Below, in pieces: positions 26,107 through 36,000 of a DNA stretch of 37,419 bases (within the stretch, counting starts at the first letter, position 1; every line of letters starts with the position of its first letter). Under the pieces are notes generated by a model that was not told the origin of the DNA, did no database searches, and worked only from the letters and a program-made list of their open reading frames with translations. Source of the DNA: an uncultured Prevotellaceae bacterium (GTDB lineage: Bacteria; Bacteroidota; Bacteroidia; Bacteroidales; Bacteroidaceae); NCBI GenBank assembly GCA_946406555.1, contig CAMJLB010000015.1:1-37419 (forward strand), given 5' to 3'. The position numbers and the translations under genes are program-made.

Positions 26107-27234
26107 ATGGCATTGCAGACAGATATCATCGTTCGAAATTTTTTCCGTTTAATACTTGCCGGCGCCTTTGGCCAAGAACGGCAGATAGAGCCTATGTCGG
26201 CATGGAAATGGAAGCGGCTTTATCATTATTCCGTAATAAATGGCGTGGCTGCCATTGTCGCCAATGGTCTTTCCTTGTGCCGAAATCAATTTTTTGCCCA
26301 GCAGACTGGCGAGATGGCAGAGACATGGCAAAAGGCCATTTCTCAGACTCAGGAAGCCAGTCGACGGCAAAATATGATTGCAGCCGAATTGCTTGGCCTT
26401 TATGCTCATCGCCAGTTGCGCCCCATCTTATTGCAGGGTCAGGCACTGGCCTGTCTCTATGTGCAGCCAGACTATCGTTCGCCCGACGAAGCCATTACCA
26501 TCTTTTTCCCCTTTGGCACACAGGGCGCCAAGGCCGATGACTGGGCCAAAGAGCATGGTTCCGATGTAGACGAGCAGACGAAGCATGTGCTTATGTTTCG
26601 CTATCAGGATATTGTAGTAAGACATAGGCATAATCTTTTGCAGATGGCCAATGCTCTTCACAATCGCGCGCTGCAAAACATTGTGCAAAAAGAAATGCGC
26701 GAGTCCGCTCCAACCTTCCTCCAGACATGCGACACACGTGTAGAGACTCTTTCGCCTACACTCACGCTGCTCCATTTGTTGCTCTCAATAGCCAGGAGTA
26801 TGCTCAATGCCGGTGTCGCTGCCAGCCAGCTTGTAGACCTCGGCTTGTATCTTCGCAAGCTGGGCGACAGAGTAGATTACGTGAAGCTTCAAGACTGGCT
26901 TTCGGCCATTGGCATGCAACGCATGGCATCGCTTGCAGGCACCATGCTCATACAGATGCTTGACTTCAGTGCCGACGAAATACCTTTTCTAACCACCCGT
27001 CCAGAAGCATCGGTCGTCATGGCTGTTACCGACGATTTGTTCTCTTTGCAGAAATCGCGGGGCGGACAGTGGTATTTTGAACAAGGCGATGGCATCTTTG
27101 TCGGAACGAAACATTCCTCTGCAATGCTTTGGCAGGTTCACCACTCGGCTCGCTATATCACTTATTGTCCAGCCGAGAGCATTAGCAATTTCTTCTCATC
27201 TTTCGTTCATTCCCTCTCCCATATAGAAGAATAA
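26107..27234 (+). CDS. NTP_transf_5-like (uncharacterised nucleotidyltransferase family) protein, probably catalytically degenerate
   Basis: 375 aa; PILLQGQALACLYVQPDYRSPDEAITIFF aligns by eye with the family pattern LLKGxALxxxYxxPxxRxxxDIDxxV; HRHNLL/NRALQN region also fits. Confidence 0.65.
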   Translation: MALQTDIIVRNFFRLILAGAFGQERQIEPMSAWKWKRLYHYSVINGVAAIVANGLSLCRNQFFAQQTGEMAETWQKAISQTQEASRRQNMIAAELLGLYAHRQLRPILLQGQALACLYVQPDYRSPDEAITIFFPFGTQGAKADDWAKEHGSDVDEQTKHVLMFRYQDIVVRHRHNLLQMANALHNRALQNIVQKEMRESAPTFLQTCDTRVETLSPTLTLLHLLLSIARSMLNAGVAASQLVDLGLYLRKLGDRVDYVKLQDWLSAIGMQRMASLAGTMLIQMLDFSADEIPFLTTRPEASVVMAVTDDLFSLQKSRGGQWYFEQGDGIFVGTKHSSAMLWQVHHSARYITYCPAESISNFFSSFVHSLSHIEE

Positions 27235-27261
27235 ACTATAAAACAACTAAAAACAATCATC

Positions 27262-29211
27262 ATGAGAAAAACCATTCTACCCTTATTGGCCGTGCTGCCA
27301 TTGGCTTTGGCCGCCCGTCAACTCACCTTTTCTTCGCCAAACGGAAAACTTGTTGTCGATGTAAACGACGATGCAGGCCATGCCATCTATGCATTGACCC
27401 TCGATGGACATTCCTTGCTTTTACCCTCGTCGCTGGGCTTCAAGGCCGATTTTGGCGACTTCACCCAGGGGCTTTCCATTGTCGACGTGCGGCAAGACCG
27501 GAAGAAGGCCACTTACGATATGCGGCAGGCTAAGCAGGCTCACATTAGCTATGAGGCAACAACGGCCCTCATCGACATTGAGAACCGGCAGAAGCAGCGC
27601 ATGCAGATAGAATTCTTCGTGAAAGACAACGATGTGGCTTTTCGCTACATTATTCCACGACAGAAAAACGACAATCCCAAGATGGCCGTCGTCTCAAGTG
27701 AACTCACGGCCTTCCGTCTGCCCGATGCAACGACAACCTTCCTCTGTCCACAGATAGACCCTATGAAAGGGTGGGAGCGCACCAAGCCCAGCTATGAAGA
27801 GGAATACACGGCAGATGCACCCATGGCTGCCCGTTCACAATATGGCCAAGGCTACACCTTCCCTTGTCTGTTCAAGGCAGGAAACCAGTGGCTGCTCATC
27901 AGCGAGACGGGAGTAGACAGCCGTTACTGCGGCTCTCATCTAAGCGACTATCAGCCAGGCGTTGGCTATAGCATCGCCTATCCGCAACCTGGCGAGAACA
28001 ATGCCTTTGGTTCTGCCACGGCAAGCATTCCTCTTCCTGGCTGTACGCCCTGGCGCACCATCACCATGGGCAGTTCGCTTGCACCTATCGTTGAGACCAC
28101 CATTCCCTATGATGTGGTAGAACCTCGTTATCAGCCTTCTACTGAGTATAAGGCCGGGCGATATACCTGGAGTTGGCTCATCTGGCAAGACGAGTCTATC
28201 AACTATGCTGATCAGGTGCAGTTCATCGATCTGGCTGCAAAGATGGGCTACGAGTATTGCCTCGTAGACAACTGGTGGGATAAGAACATTGGTCGAGAGC
28301 GCATGGCCCAGCTTTCAAGATATGCTCAAGAGAAAGGGGTTTCGCTGCTGCTTTGGTATAATAGCAATGGCCACTGGAACGATGCCCCGCAGACGCCCCG
28401 TGACTGCATGGACACCAGTTGGGCACGCGACCGCGAAATGGCTTGGCTCAAGCAGATAGGCGTGAAAGGCATCAAAGTCGACTTCTTTGCCGGTGACAAG
28501 CAGGAGACTATGAAACTTTACGAAGACATCCTTTTTGATGCCAATCGCTATGGTCTGCAGGTGGTATTCCATGGTTGCACCCTGCCACGTGGTTGGGAAC
28601 GCATGTATCCCAACTTCGTGTCGAGTGAGGCTGTGCTGGCCAGCGAAAACGTCTTTTTCTCTGACCATCATGCACAGCAAGAAGCTTTCGAGCTATGCAT
28701 GCATCCCTTCTGCCGCAATGCCTCGGCCTCGATGGACTGGGGTGGGGTGATTATGAACAAACAGCTCTCTCGCGACAACCGCAGCAGGCATCGTCGCCAG
28801 ACCACTGATGCCTTCGAGCTGGCCACTGCCTTCACCAATCAGACGGCCGTACAGTGCATCGCCATGCAGCCTAACAATCTGCAAGAGCTGCCTGAGGGCG
28901 AGCTTGATTTCCTCAGGCAGATACCCACTACCTGGGAAGAGACTCGCTACGTAGACGGGTACCCAGGCCGCTATGCCGTGCTGGCTCGTCGTCATGGCAC
29001 TCAATGGTATGTGGCCGGCATTAATGCGCAGAAGGAGCCACTCACGCTGTCGCTTGACCTTTCTGCCTATCCTGGGCTTCAAACGCTCCTCGCAGATAAG
29101 GTTGGCAAGAAGCAGGGACCGGTAGAACTAAGTATCAGTAAGCTGAAGACCGGAAAGAATGGCATGGTCAAGGTGACGATGTTGCCCAATGGTGGATTCG
29201 TGATTTACTGA
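27262..29211 (+). CDS. Glycoside hydrolase family 97 (alpha-glucosidase/alpha-galactosidase type), secreted
   Basis: 649 aa; signal peptide; YCLVDNWWDKN, LLLWYNSNGHWNDAPQTPRDCMD, GVKGIKVDFFAGDKQETMKLYEDIL, VVFHGCTLPRGWERMYPNFVSSEAVLASEN. Confidence 0.94.
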   Translation: MRKTILPLLAVLPLALAARQLTFSSPNGKLVVDVNDDAGHAIYALTLDGHSLLLPSSLGFKADFGDFTQGLSIVDVRQDRKKATYDMRQAKQAHISYEATTALIDIENRQKQRMQIEFFVKDNDVAFRYIIPRQKNDNPKMAVVSSELTAFRLPDATTTFLCPQIDPMKGWERTKPSYEEEYTADAPMAARSQYGQGYTFPCLFKAGNQWLLISETGVDSRYCGSHLSDYQPGVGYSIAYPQPGENNAFGSATASIPLPGCTPWRTITMGSSLAPIVETTIPYDVVEPRYQPSTEYKAGRYTWSWLIWQDESINYADQVQFIDLAAKMGYEYCLVDNWWDKNIGRERMAQLSRYAQEKGVSLLLWYNSNGHWNDAPQTPRDCMDTSWARDREMAWLKQIGVKGIKVDFFAGDKQETMKLYEDILFDANRYGLQVVFHGCTLPRGWERMYPNFVSSEAVLASENVFFSDHHAQQEAFELCMHPFCRNASASMDWGGVIMNKQLSRDNRSRHRRQTTDAFELATAFTNQTAVQCIAMQPNNLQELPEGELDFLRQIPTTWEETRYVDGYPGRYAVLARRHGTQWYVAGINAQKEPLTLSLDLSAYPGLQTLLADKVGKKQGPVELSISKLKTGKNGMVKVTMLPNGGFVIY

Positions 29212-29236
29212 TTGAAAAAGTTTTTTAAAACATCTG

Positions 29237-29298
29237 CTCCATCTGTCAATCTGTAAGAGTTGTTGATTACCAATGGCTTACATTAGTGACAGATGGAG
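29237..29298. repeat. Perfect 12-bp inverted repeat with nested 6-bp inverted repeat (long imperfect hairpin)
   Basis: CTCCATCTGTCA (29237-29248) / TGACAGATGGAG (29287-29298); inner TGTAAG (29252-29257) / CTTACA (29277-29282). Confidence 0.8.
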
Positions 29299-29308
29299 TA
29301 CAGATAGA

Positions 29309-29335
29309 ATAAAAAGGAATCACCGTTGTGATTCC
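29309..29335 (-). terminator. Rho-independent terminator downstream of topB (minus strand)
   Basis: Minus strand GGAATCAC-AACG-GTGATTCC followed by TTTTTATT; 8-bp perfect stem, 4-nt loop, T-tract; 48 bp downstream of the topB stop. Confidence 0.85.
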
Positions 29336-29383
29336 CATATTCATAAAACTCCTCAGCGAGCACTTCAAACAAACCTTGTGTCT

Positions 29384-31540
29384 CTATTCGAAAGATTTTC
29401 GGAAGGTACATCCTTGTTTCCATTCTGAGCATCCGTATGCCGTTTTTCCCTTTATAACGTGCCCTTTTCCGCAAAGCGGACAAGGCTGGCCTATCAGTGA
29501 GTCTTGATTTTCTACAGCAGTAGCAGAGGGTGGAGTGGTTTCGGTCTTGGCCTTCTTTGCAGTACGAGTTTTCTTGATGGGCATTTCTCCTTGTTTAGCC
29601 TCTGTTTTCTGAGCGTTTTTTCCCGTCGGGGCAGATTCTTTCTTTTTTTCCTCTTCGGTGACGGTTACGCGACGATTGCTTTGGTCGGCTATCACCTGCC
29701 TTACAATTTCGGCCACTTGGGTCTTCAGTTCGTCGATAAAGAGTGTGGCATCATATTTTTGCGACTCAATGTCGCGAAGTTTCTTTTCCCAGATGCCTGT
29801 CAGCTCGGCGCTCTTCAGCAGTTCTTCGTGAATGAGATCTATGAGTTCGATGCCTGTCGGTGTAGCCACGAGGTTCTTTCGCTCCTTCCTGATATAGTGG
29901 CGCTTAAATAGCGTCTCGATGATGGCGGCCCGTGTAGATGGGCGTCCTATTCCGTTCTCCTTGAGAGCGGCTCTAAGGGTCTCGTCATCGACCAGTTTCC
30001 CTGCGGTCTCCATGGCGCGGAGCAATGTAGCTTCGGTGTAGTGCTTGGGTGGTGTTGTTTGTTTCTCGGTCAGGGTGGGTGTGTGTGGTCCGCTTTCGCC
30101 CTTGTTAAATTCGGGCAGCGTGCGCTCTTCCTCATCGGGCTTGCGCTCATCAGCATCGTCGGCCTGGGAGTCTTTGGCGTAGACGGCACGCCAGCCAAGA
30201 GCAAGGATGGTGCGGCCGGTGACCTTGAAGGAGATTGCCGCGATGGAATCGCGGCCCACAGAGACGGCTTCGCTTTGAGGGGTGGCTTCGCCTTCTACCA
30301 CGCCCAGCACGGTGGTCTGTGCAAACAGACAGTCGGGGTAGAATGCAGCAATGAAACGGCGGGCCACGAGGTCGAAGACCCGTTGCTGCATATCAGTAAG
30401 CCCCTGTGGAGGCACGCCAGTGGGGATGATGGCATGGTGGTCGGTGACCTTCGATGAGTCGAACACTTTCTTCGATTTTGGCAGAGGCTTTCCTCCAAGG
30501 GGCTTCACCAGTTCAGCGTATGGAGCCTGTGCGGCGAAGCGTGTCTGAAAGAGTCCGTTCATGATCTGCGGGCATTTAGGATAGACATCGTCGCTGAGGA
30601 AGGTGGTGTCGACACGAGGATAGGTGGTGAGCTTCATCTCGTATAGCTGCTGTATGATGTTGAGCGTCGTCTCTGCCGAAAAGCCGTACTTCTTGTTGCA
30701 GTCTACCTGCAGCGAGGTGAGGTCGTAGAGCGATGGCGGCGTCTCGCGGCCCTTCTTCTTTTGTATGTCGGTCACGGTGAAAGGGCGCCCCTCAATGGTG
30801 GCAAATGCCTTCTCTCCCTCTTCCTTGCTGCCAAAGCGCCCTGAAGTGGCAGTGAAAAGCGTGTCGCGATAGATGGTGGAGAGCACCCAGTAAGGTTCGG
30901 GCTTGAAGTTGTCTATTTCTTTTTGTCGCTTCACGATGAGCGCAAGGGTAGGTGTCTGCACCCGGCCAATGCTGAGCACTTGCCGTGAGCGCATCTGTCC
31001 ATATTTAATCGTGTAGAGGCGCGTGCAGTTGATGCCTAAGAGCCAGTCGCCCACGGCACGGCTAAGTCCGGCAAGATAGAGCGACTGGTATTCCGACTGG
31101 TCTTTCAGGTTGGCAAATCCCTCGCGTATGGCCTCGTCGGTCATCGACGATATCCATAGTCGCTTCACTGGGCATTTTGCCTGTGCCTTCTGCATGACCC
31201 ATCGCTGAATGAGTTCTCCCTCCTGTCCGGCATCGCCGCAGTTGATGATGCCGTCGGCTTGCTGCATAAGCCGTTCGATGGTGGCAAACTGCTTTTTTAC
31301 ACCCACGTCTTCTTTCAGTCGTATGCCAAAGCGAGGTGGAATCATGGGTAGCGAAGAAAGGGCCCAGGCCTTCCAAAGGGGAGTATAGTCTTCGGGCATC
31401 TTCAGTTCGCACAAATGTCCAAATGTCCACGTCACCTGATAACCGTTTCCCTCCATATATCCATCGTGTGAGGCAGTCGCCCCTAATATGCGTGCTATGT
31501 CTTTGCCCACGCTGGGCTTTTCTGCTATACAAACAATCAT
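29384..31540 (-). CDS. topB: DNA topoisomerase III
   Basis: 718 aa; MIVCIAEKPSVGKDIARILGA, WTFGHLCEL, INCGDAGQEGELI, SIGRVQTPTLALIVKRQKEI, GIGRPSTRAAIIETL; C-terminal Zn ribbon CPLCGKGHVIKGKTAYGCSEWKQGC. Confidence 0.96.
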   Translation of the reverse strand: MIVCIAEKPSVGKDIARILGATASHDGYMEGNGYQVTWTFGHLCELKMPEDYTPLWKAWALSSLPMIPPRFGIRLKEDVGVKKQFATIERLMQQADGIINCGDAGQEGELIQRWVMQKAQAKCPVKRLWISSMTDEAIREGFANLKDQSEYQSLYLAGLSRAVGDWLLGINCTRLYTIKYGQMRSRQVLSIGRVQTPTLALIVKRQKEIDNFKPEPYWVLSTIYRDTLFTATSGRFGSKEEGEKAFATIEGRPFTVTDIQKKKGRETPPSLYDLTSLQVDCNKKYGFSAETTLNIIQQLYEMKLTTYPRVDTTFLSDDVYPKCPQIMNGLFQTRFAAQAPYAELVKPLGGKPLPKSKKVFDSSKVTDHHAIIPTGVPPQGLTDMQQRVFDLVARRFIAAFYPDCLFAQTTVLGVVEGEATPQSEAVSVGRDSIAAISFKVTGRTILALGWRAVYAKDSQADDADERKPDEEERTLPEFNKGESGPHTPTLTEKQTTPPKHYTEATLLRAMETAGKLVDDETLRAALKENGIGRPSTRAAIIETLFKRHYIRKERKNLVATPTGIELIDLIHEELLKSAELTGIWEKKLRDIESQKYDATLFIDELKTQVAEIVRQVIADQSNRRVTVTEEEKKKESAPTGKNAQKTEAKQGEMPIKKTRTAKKAKTETTPPSATAVENQDSLIGQPCPLCGKGHVIKGKTAYGCSEWKQGCTFRKSFE

Positions 31541-31643
31541 TGCTTTTTTCTATTGATTTCTGTTTTGCGGGTGTGAAACTTTCCTTTAACAGTTCCTGAC
31601 TCCAAAATTCTATTCTTCATTTCAAGCTCCCAACTACAATCTT

Positions 31644-33020
31644 CTATCTATTCAGCCCTTTTTGCCAGTTGCCTCTGAACAGTCGTGCCAGGAAGAGGCA
31701 TCCTCGGCAACTCAGGTCGATGGCCATAGCCGTCCATACGCCGCGCAATCCATAAATGGGTGCCATCCATGCAGCCAGCGAAAGCCTTATTCCCCACATA
31801 CTTGTCAGACTGATGATGGCAGGCACGAGTGTGTCGCCGGCGCCTATGAGCACACCATTGGTTACTATCATGGCCGCAAACATCGGCTCGGCCCATGCCT
31901 CGATGCGCAGTGCGGCGGCTCCCTCGCTGATGATGGCGTCTACGGGTGTCATCACTGCCATCAGTTCTGGTGCAAAGGCATACATGAGTATGGCCATGCA
32001 GGTCATGATGGTCATGCCCATTGCCACCGACATGTATGCAAACGAGCGCGTGAGTTGTGGCTGCTTTGCGCCGATGCCCTGTCCTACCAGCGTGGTGGCG
32101 GCCTCGGCAATGCCGTATCCTGGCATATAGCAGAGGCTCTCTACGGTGATGGCCATCGAGTTGGCCGCTATGGCCACGGTGCCCAATGGTGCCACGATGA
32201 TGGTGCTCACGATTTGTGCCGATCCCATGAGCAGATGTTGAAGCCCCATGGGGGCTCCGATTTTAATGGCCGTTTGGATGGTGTCTTCGCGTGGACGGAA
32301 TGAGCCGGGATGCCCTACCAGACAAAGCATGTCGCTGCGTACCAGCAGAAAATAGAGCATGAGCATGGCCGTGACGAAGATGGCTACGCCCGTGCCCATG
32401 GCAGCACCGGCCACGCCATAGTCAAGGAGGTAGATGAACACATAGTTGAATGCTACATCCATGCAGCACATGGCGATGTTCAGCATCGAGGGAATCTTCA
32501 TGTTGCCTGAGCATTTCAGCATTGAGCCGGCCAGTCCTTCCAGTTGGAAGAACACACCACTCAATGCGATGATGAGGAAGTAGAGCGATGCATCGTGCGC
32601 TATATCGGGCGTTCCTCCCAGCCAGTAGGGTAGGAGGCGGTGAATGGCGATTCCCAGTGAGCAGAGGGCGAGACTCCATATTGTGCTGCAAATCAGACTC
32701 TGTCGCAGTACGCGGCGTGCCGCCTCGAAATCCTTCGCCCCAATGAAGTGGGCCACCTGTACCGAGAAACCCATGGAGACGGCAGATCCCAGACCACCCA
32801 TGAGCCATGTGGTGCTTTCTACCAACCCTACCGACGCGGTGGCTTTTTCGCCCAGATGTCCTACCATGGCATAGTCGATGAAGAACATCACGATGCTTGA
32901 TATCTGTGCGAGTATGCCGGGTATAGATAAGTTTATGATGAGGCGCAGCTTTTCGGCTTGCGTCATCTTGCGCCCTTCTCTTATATAAGACAGTAGGTCT
33001 TGATTCTCTTTCTTTGCCAT
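31644..33020 (-). CDS. MATE-family efflux transporter
   Basis: 458 aa; 12-TM pattern, IPGILAQISSIVMFFIDYAMVGHLGEKATASVGLVEST, GIAEAATTLVGQGIGAKQP. Confidence 0.94.
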   Translation of the reverse strand: MAKKENQDLLSYIREGRKMTQAEKLRLIINLSIPGILAQISSIVMFFIDYAMVGHLGEKATASVGLVESTTWLMGGLGSAVSMGFSVQVAHFIGAKDFEAARRVLRQSLICSTIWSLALCSLGIAIHRLLPYWLGGTPDIAHDASLYFLIIALSGVFFQLEGLAGSMLKCSGNMKIPSMLNIAMCCMDVAFNYVFIYLLDYGVAGAAMGTGVAIFVTAMLMLYFLLVRSDMLCLVGHPGSFRPREDTIQTAIKIGAPMGLQHLLMGSAQIVSTIIVAPLGTVAIAANSMAITVESLCYMPGYGIAEAATTLVGQGIGAKQPQLTRSFAYMSVAMGMTIMTCMAILMYAFAPELMAVMTPVDAIISEGAAALRIEAWAEPMFAAMIVTNGVLIGAGDTLVPAIISLTSMWGIRLSLAAWMAPIYGLRGVWTAMAIDLSCRGCLFLARLFRGNWQKGLNR

Positions 33021-33028
33021 TTCTCGTG

Positions 33029-36000
33029 TCAGAAACCTATTCGGCTTGTTTTCAAGCTGCGTTGCTGCTCAATTTCCTGCAAGTCGGCCAATGTCACTTC
33101 ATTGGTCTGTCCTGTTTGTCCGGCAATGCGCAGTCGTGCCGACTGTGCCATGGTCTGTGCGTGCATCTGTATTGTGCGTGCGTTGACGGGACTATTGCGG
33201 GTTGCCTGCCGGTGCAGGTTTTCTACGTAGTGCGTCAGGTACTCGTCGGCTTCTGCCGAGAGCGTCAGCCGGTAGTCGGAAGAAAGCATTTGCCGGAGCA
33301 GTTGCATGAGCTGTGGTGCCGTAAAGTCGTCGAAGATGACCGAGTGGTAGAGCGATGCAAAGCCGTTGAGTGCCAGCTGTCGCAGCACGTCATCGTTGCT
33401 TTCGCCTACTTCGGCAAAGACGATGGCCGTTTGTTGTTTGGTCTCCTTGATTTTGTTCACCAGCCAGGTACGTATGGAGTCGGTTGGTTGGTTGCGGTAG
33501 CGTGGCGAGTCCATATCCATGAATAGCAGGCCGTCGGTGGCACGCTTGAGTGCCTTCTCGAGTGTGTCGTACATGTCTCGCGAGTTCAGCTCCTCTATAT
33601 TCAGCGTCACGGTGTGGCCTCGTTTCAGCAGCCCCAGGCCCTGCATCAGCCTGCCCAACAGCTCTGCCACGGTGCTTTTGCCCGTGCCAGTGTTGCCGAT
33701 AAAGTTCCAGTAGAGCATTTTTGAACTGGCGGTAAGCGAGCCCGTCTGGCGTTCCATTCGCACGGTGGTGACATAGCCGTGCAATGCCTGCTTGGCCTGC
33801 TCTACACCCACCAGCTGGTCCAGGTCGTGCAGGGCACTCTTGAGAATGCTCTCGTCGATGGGCCCCAGTTTCCCTTGTAAGCCGTCGTGCCGGGGAATGT
33901 CGCAAAGCTCAATGGTCTTCAGCATCTCGTCGGTGAGCTGTTCTGCTGGCAGCTTGTTCAGCCGCTGGCTCATGGCAGGAATGATGTGCGACTTGAGCAG
34001 GCGCGTCACGAAGCGGCCATTGCCGAAATGCTCGTCTTTCTGGTTATATTCATCGATAATGTATTGCGAGAGTGCCCTTTCGGCCTCGTCGGTCAGGTGG
34101 TATTGTTCCTTATCGAGCACCAGCTTGCCTATGCGCAGCAGTTGGTCGGGCGAGTAGTCGTCGAAGTGGAAGAAGTAGGAGAAACGCGATTTCAGTCCAG
34201 GGTTCGATTCTATCATGCGTTTCATCTCGTTGGTATATCCTGCCAGGATCACGATCATGTCGGTTTCTTCCAGGCTTAGGTAGGTGAGCAACGTCTCGAT
34301 GACGCGCATGCCGAAGTCTCTGTTGTCGTCGCTTTTCACGAAGAGGTTGTAGGCCTCGTCGATGAAGAGCACGCCTCCCGATGCCCGCTGTATGGCATTG
34401 AGGGTGTTCTTCTCTGTATCGCCAATGTATTGGCCCACAAGTTTCGAACGGTCGGTCTGCACCAGATGGCCGCTCGATAATGCGCCTATTCCTCGATAGA
34501 TCTCGCCTAAATATTCGGCAATGGTGGTCTTGCCAGTGCCGGGGTTGCCGGTAAACACCATGTGCATGGGGGGCATACGGTTGTAGAAGCCACGGTCGGC
34601 ACGTATCTTATTGAGGCGTACCAGCGAAGTGTGATTGATGATGCTCTGCTTCACGTTGTCAAGCCCGATGAGGCTCTCCAGTTTCTTCAGTGGCACTGAA
34701 GGGTCTCTCTCCTCTGCCTGTGGAATGTCGTCGGCCACGATGAGGTTCATGTCGGCGAGTGGCGGGGGGGCAAAAGGCTGCAGCTGTTCGGTGCTGATGG
34801 TGCGGCGCACTAAGCGTGGCAGTATCTCGTCGTCGATGGTCTGGCGGGCCATGTACATATTGGCAAAGTTCATGCCACGCAGGCTATAGGCTCTTTCAAA
34901 GTAGTGGAAGAGCTTCTTCCGTGCCTCTTCCTCGAGTCGGAAGTTCATGTCTTTCAGCCATTTCACGCTTAGCCGTGTCATTACCTCTGGCTCCACGTCG
35001 TCGAAGTCGTAGAAAGTGTAGAACAGTTCGCGGGCAGGCTCACACATTTTGATGAGTTCTTCCATCCGGCCTTTTCCGCCAAGCAGCACTACCGTTATGT
35101 TTTTCATCTTCAGCAGTTTGTTGGCCAGTATCTCTATGCCGGTGAGCGACCCCACCGCTCCTTTCAGTGCCAGTGCCTCGGCATTGTTTATCACGAGCAG
35201 GTTGTCGGCATTACTGTCGAGTGTCTCTTCCACTTTTGGTGAATATCCATTGGTGGGGTCGAGCATGTCAATGGCATTCAGTTCTGCAATGTCTTGTGCA
35301 GTCCCGTCTTCCACGAGCTTCTTTCCCAACCGTTGCGCCGCTGTTCGCTTGCCAGTGCCTTTTTTGCCTGTCAGCACCAGATGCCGGCGCTTCCATTCAA
35401 TGGGACTGCCGGGCCGGTTGGTGTCGAATACGCGTCGGCGGTCCAGGTAGTCAAGCAAGTTTGCAAAGCCATTGGGCATGAGTATGGGACCGTCGCCCTC
35501 TTCCATTGGCTGCTCGTCGGCCACGATGAAGGGTTCCAGTTCTTTCTCGCTTGTCTGTGGGCGGATCTTGCTCAAAGGACATTTTAAAAAGGTTTTTCCT
35601 GCCACGGTAAAAACCAGGTAGGGCTCTTTGCCATAATACTTCCTGTCGGGGTCTGCTCCAAGATGGAAACTGATGGTGGCTGTATCGTCGTCGGCATAGA
35701 GGTTCAGTACCTGAAAATCGAAGGCCGGCATGATGTTGCCAGGTTTTTCAAACAGCTCCTCGTCTTCTGTCAGATAGGCATAGTAAGCACCCATCACGAT
35801 ATAGAAGTTATCTTTATTCAAGTGTCTGAAGGTTAGGCTGATAGGCATGCTTTCCTTCCCTTTTTTCTTGAAATACGGATCGTAGCTCAGTTGAATGGGC
35901 TTTACCACGCGGTTCACGTCGGTGGGCAGACAGGCTATCTGGAAGAGCCTTGTTTCCAATACCTTTCCGTCTATAGATAGTTCGGCAGTATACTCATCAA

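Noticed and set aside
25902-26540. 212-aa plus-strand ORF bridging NhaC-type and NTP_transf_5-like genes
   Set aside because: Out of frame with two better supported ORFs and biased, domain-free translation.
29283-29483. 66-aa minus-strand ORF at the topB 3' end
   Set aside because: Overlaps the topB C-terminus out of frame and runs across the topB terminator.
29384-31540. topB as a sign of an integrated conjugative element
   Set aside because: No integrase, relaxase, tra genes or att-like repeats nearby; flanks look chromosomal.
31662-32303. 213-aa plus-strand ORF antisense to the MATE gene
   Set aside because: His/Gly/Cys-rich translation typical of an antisense frame; the MATE gene is clear.
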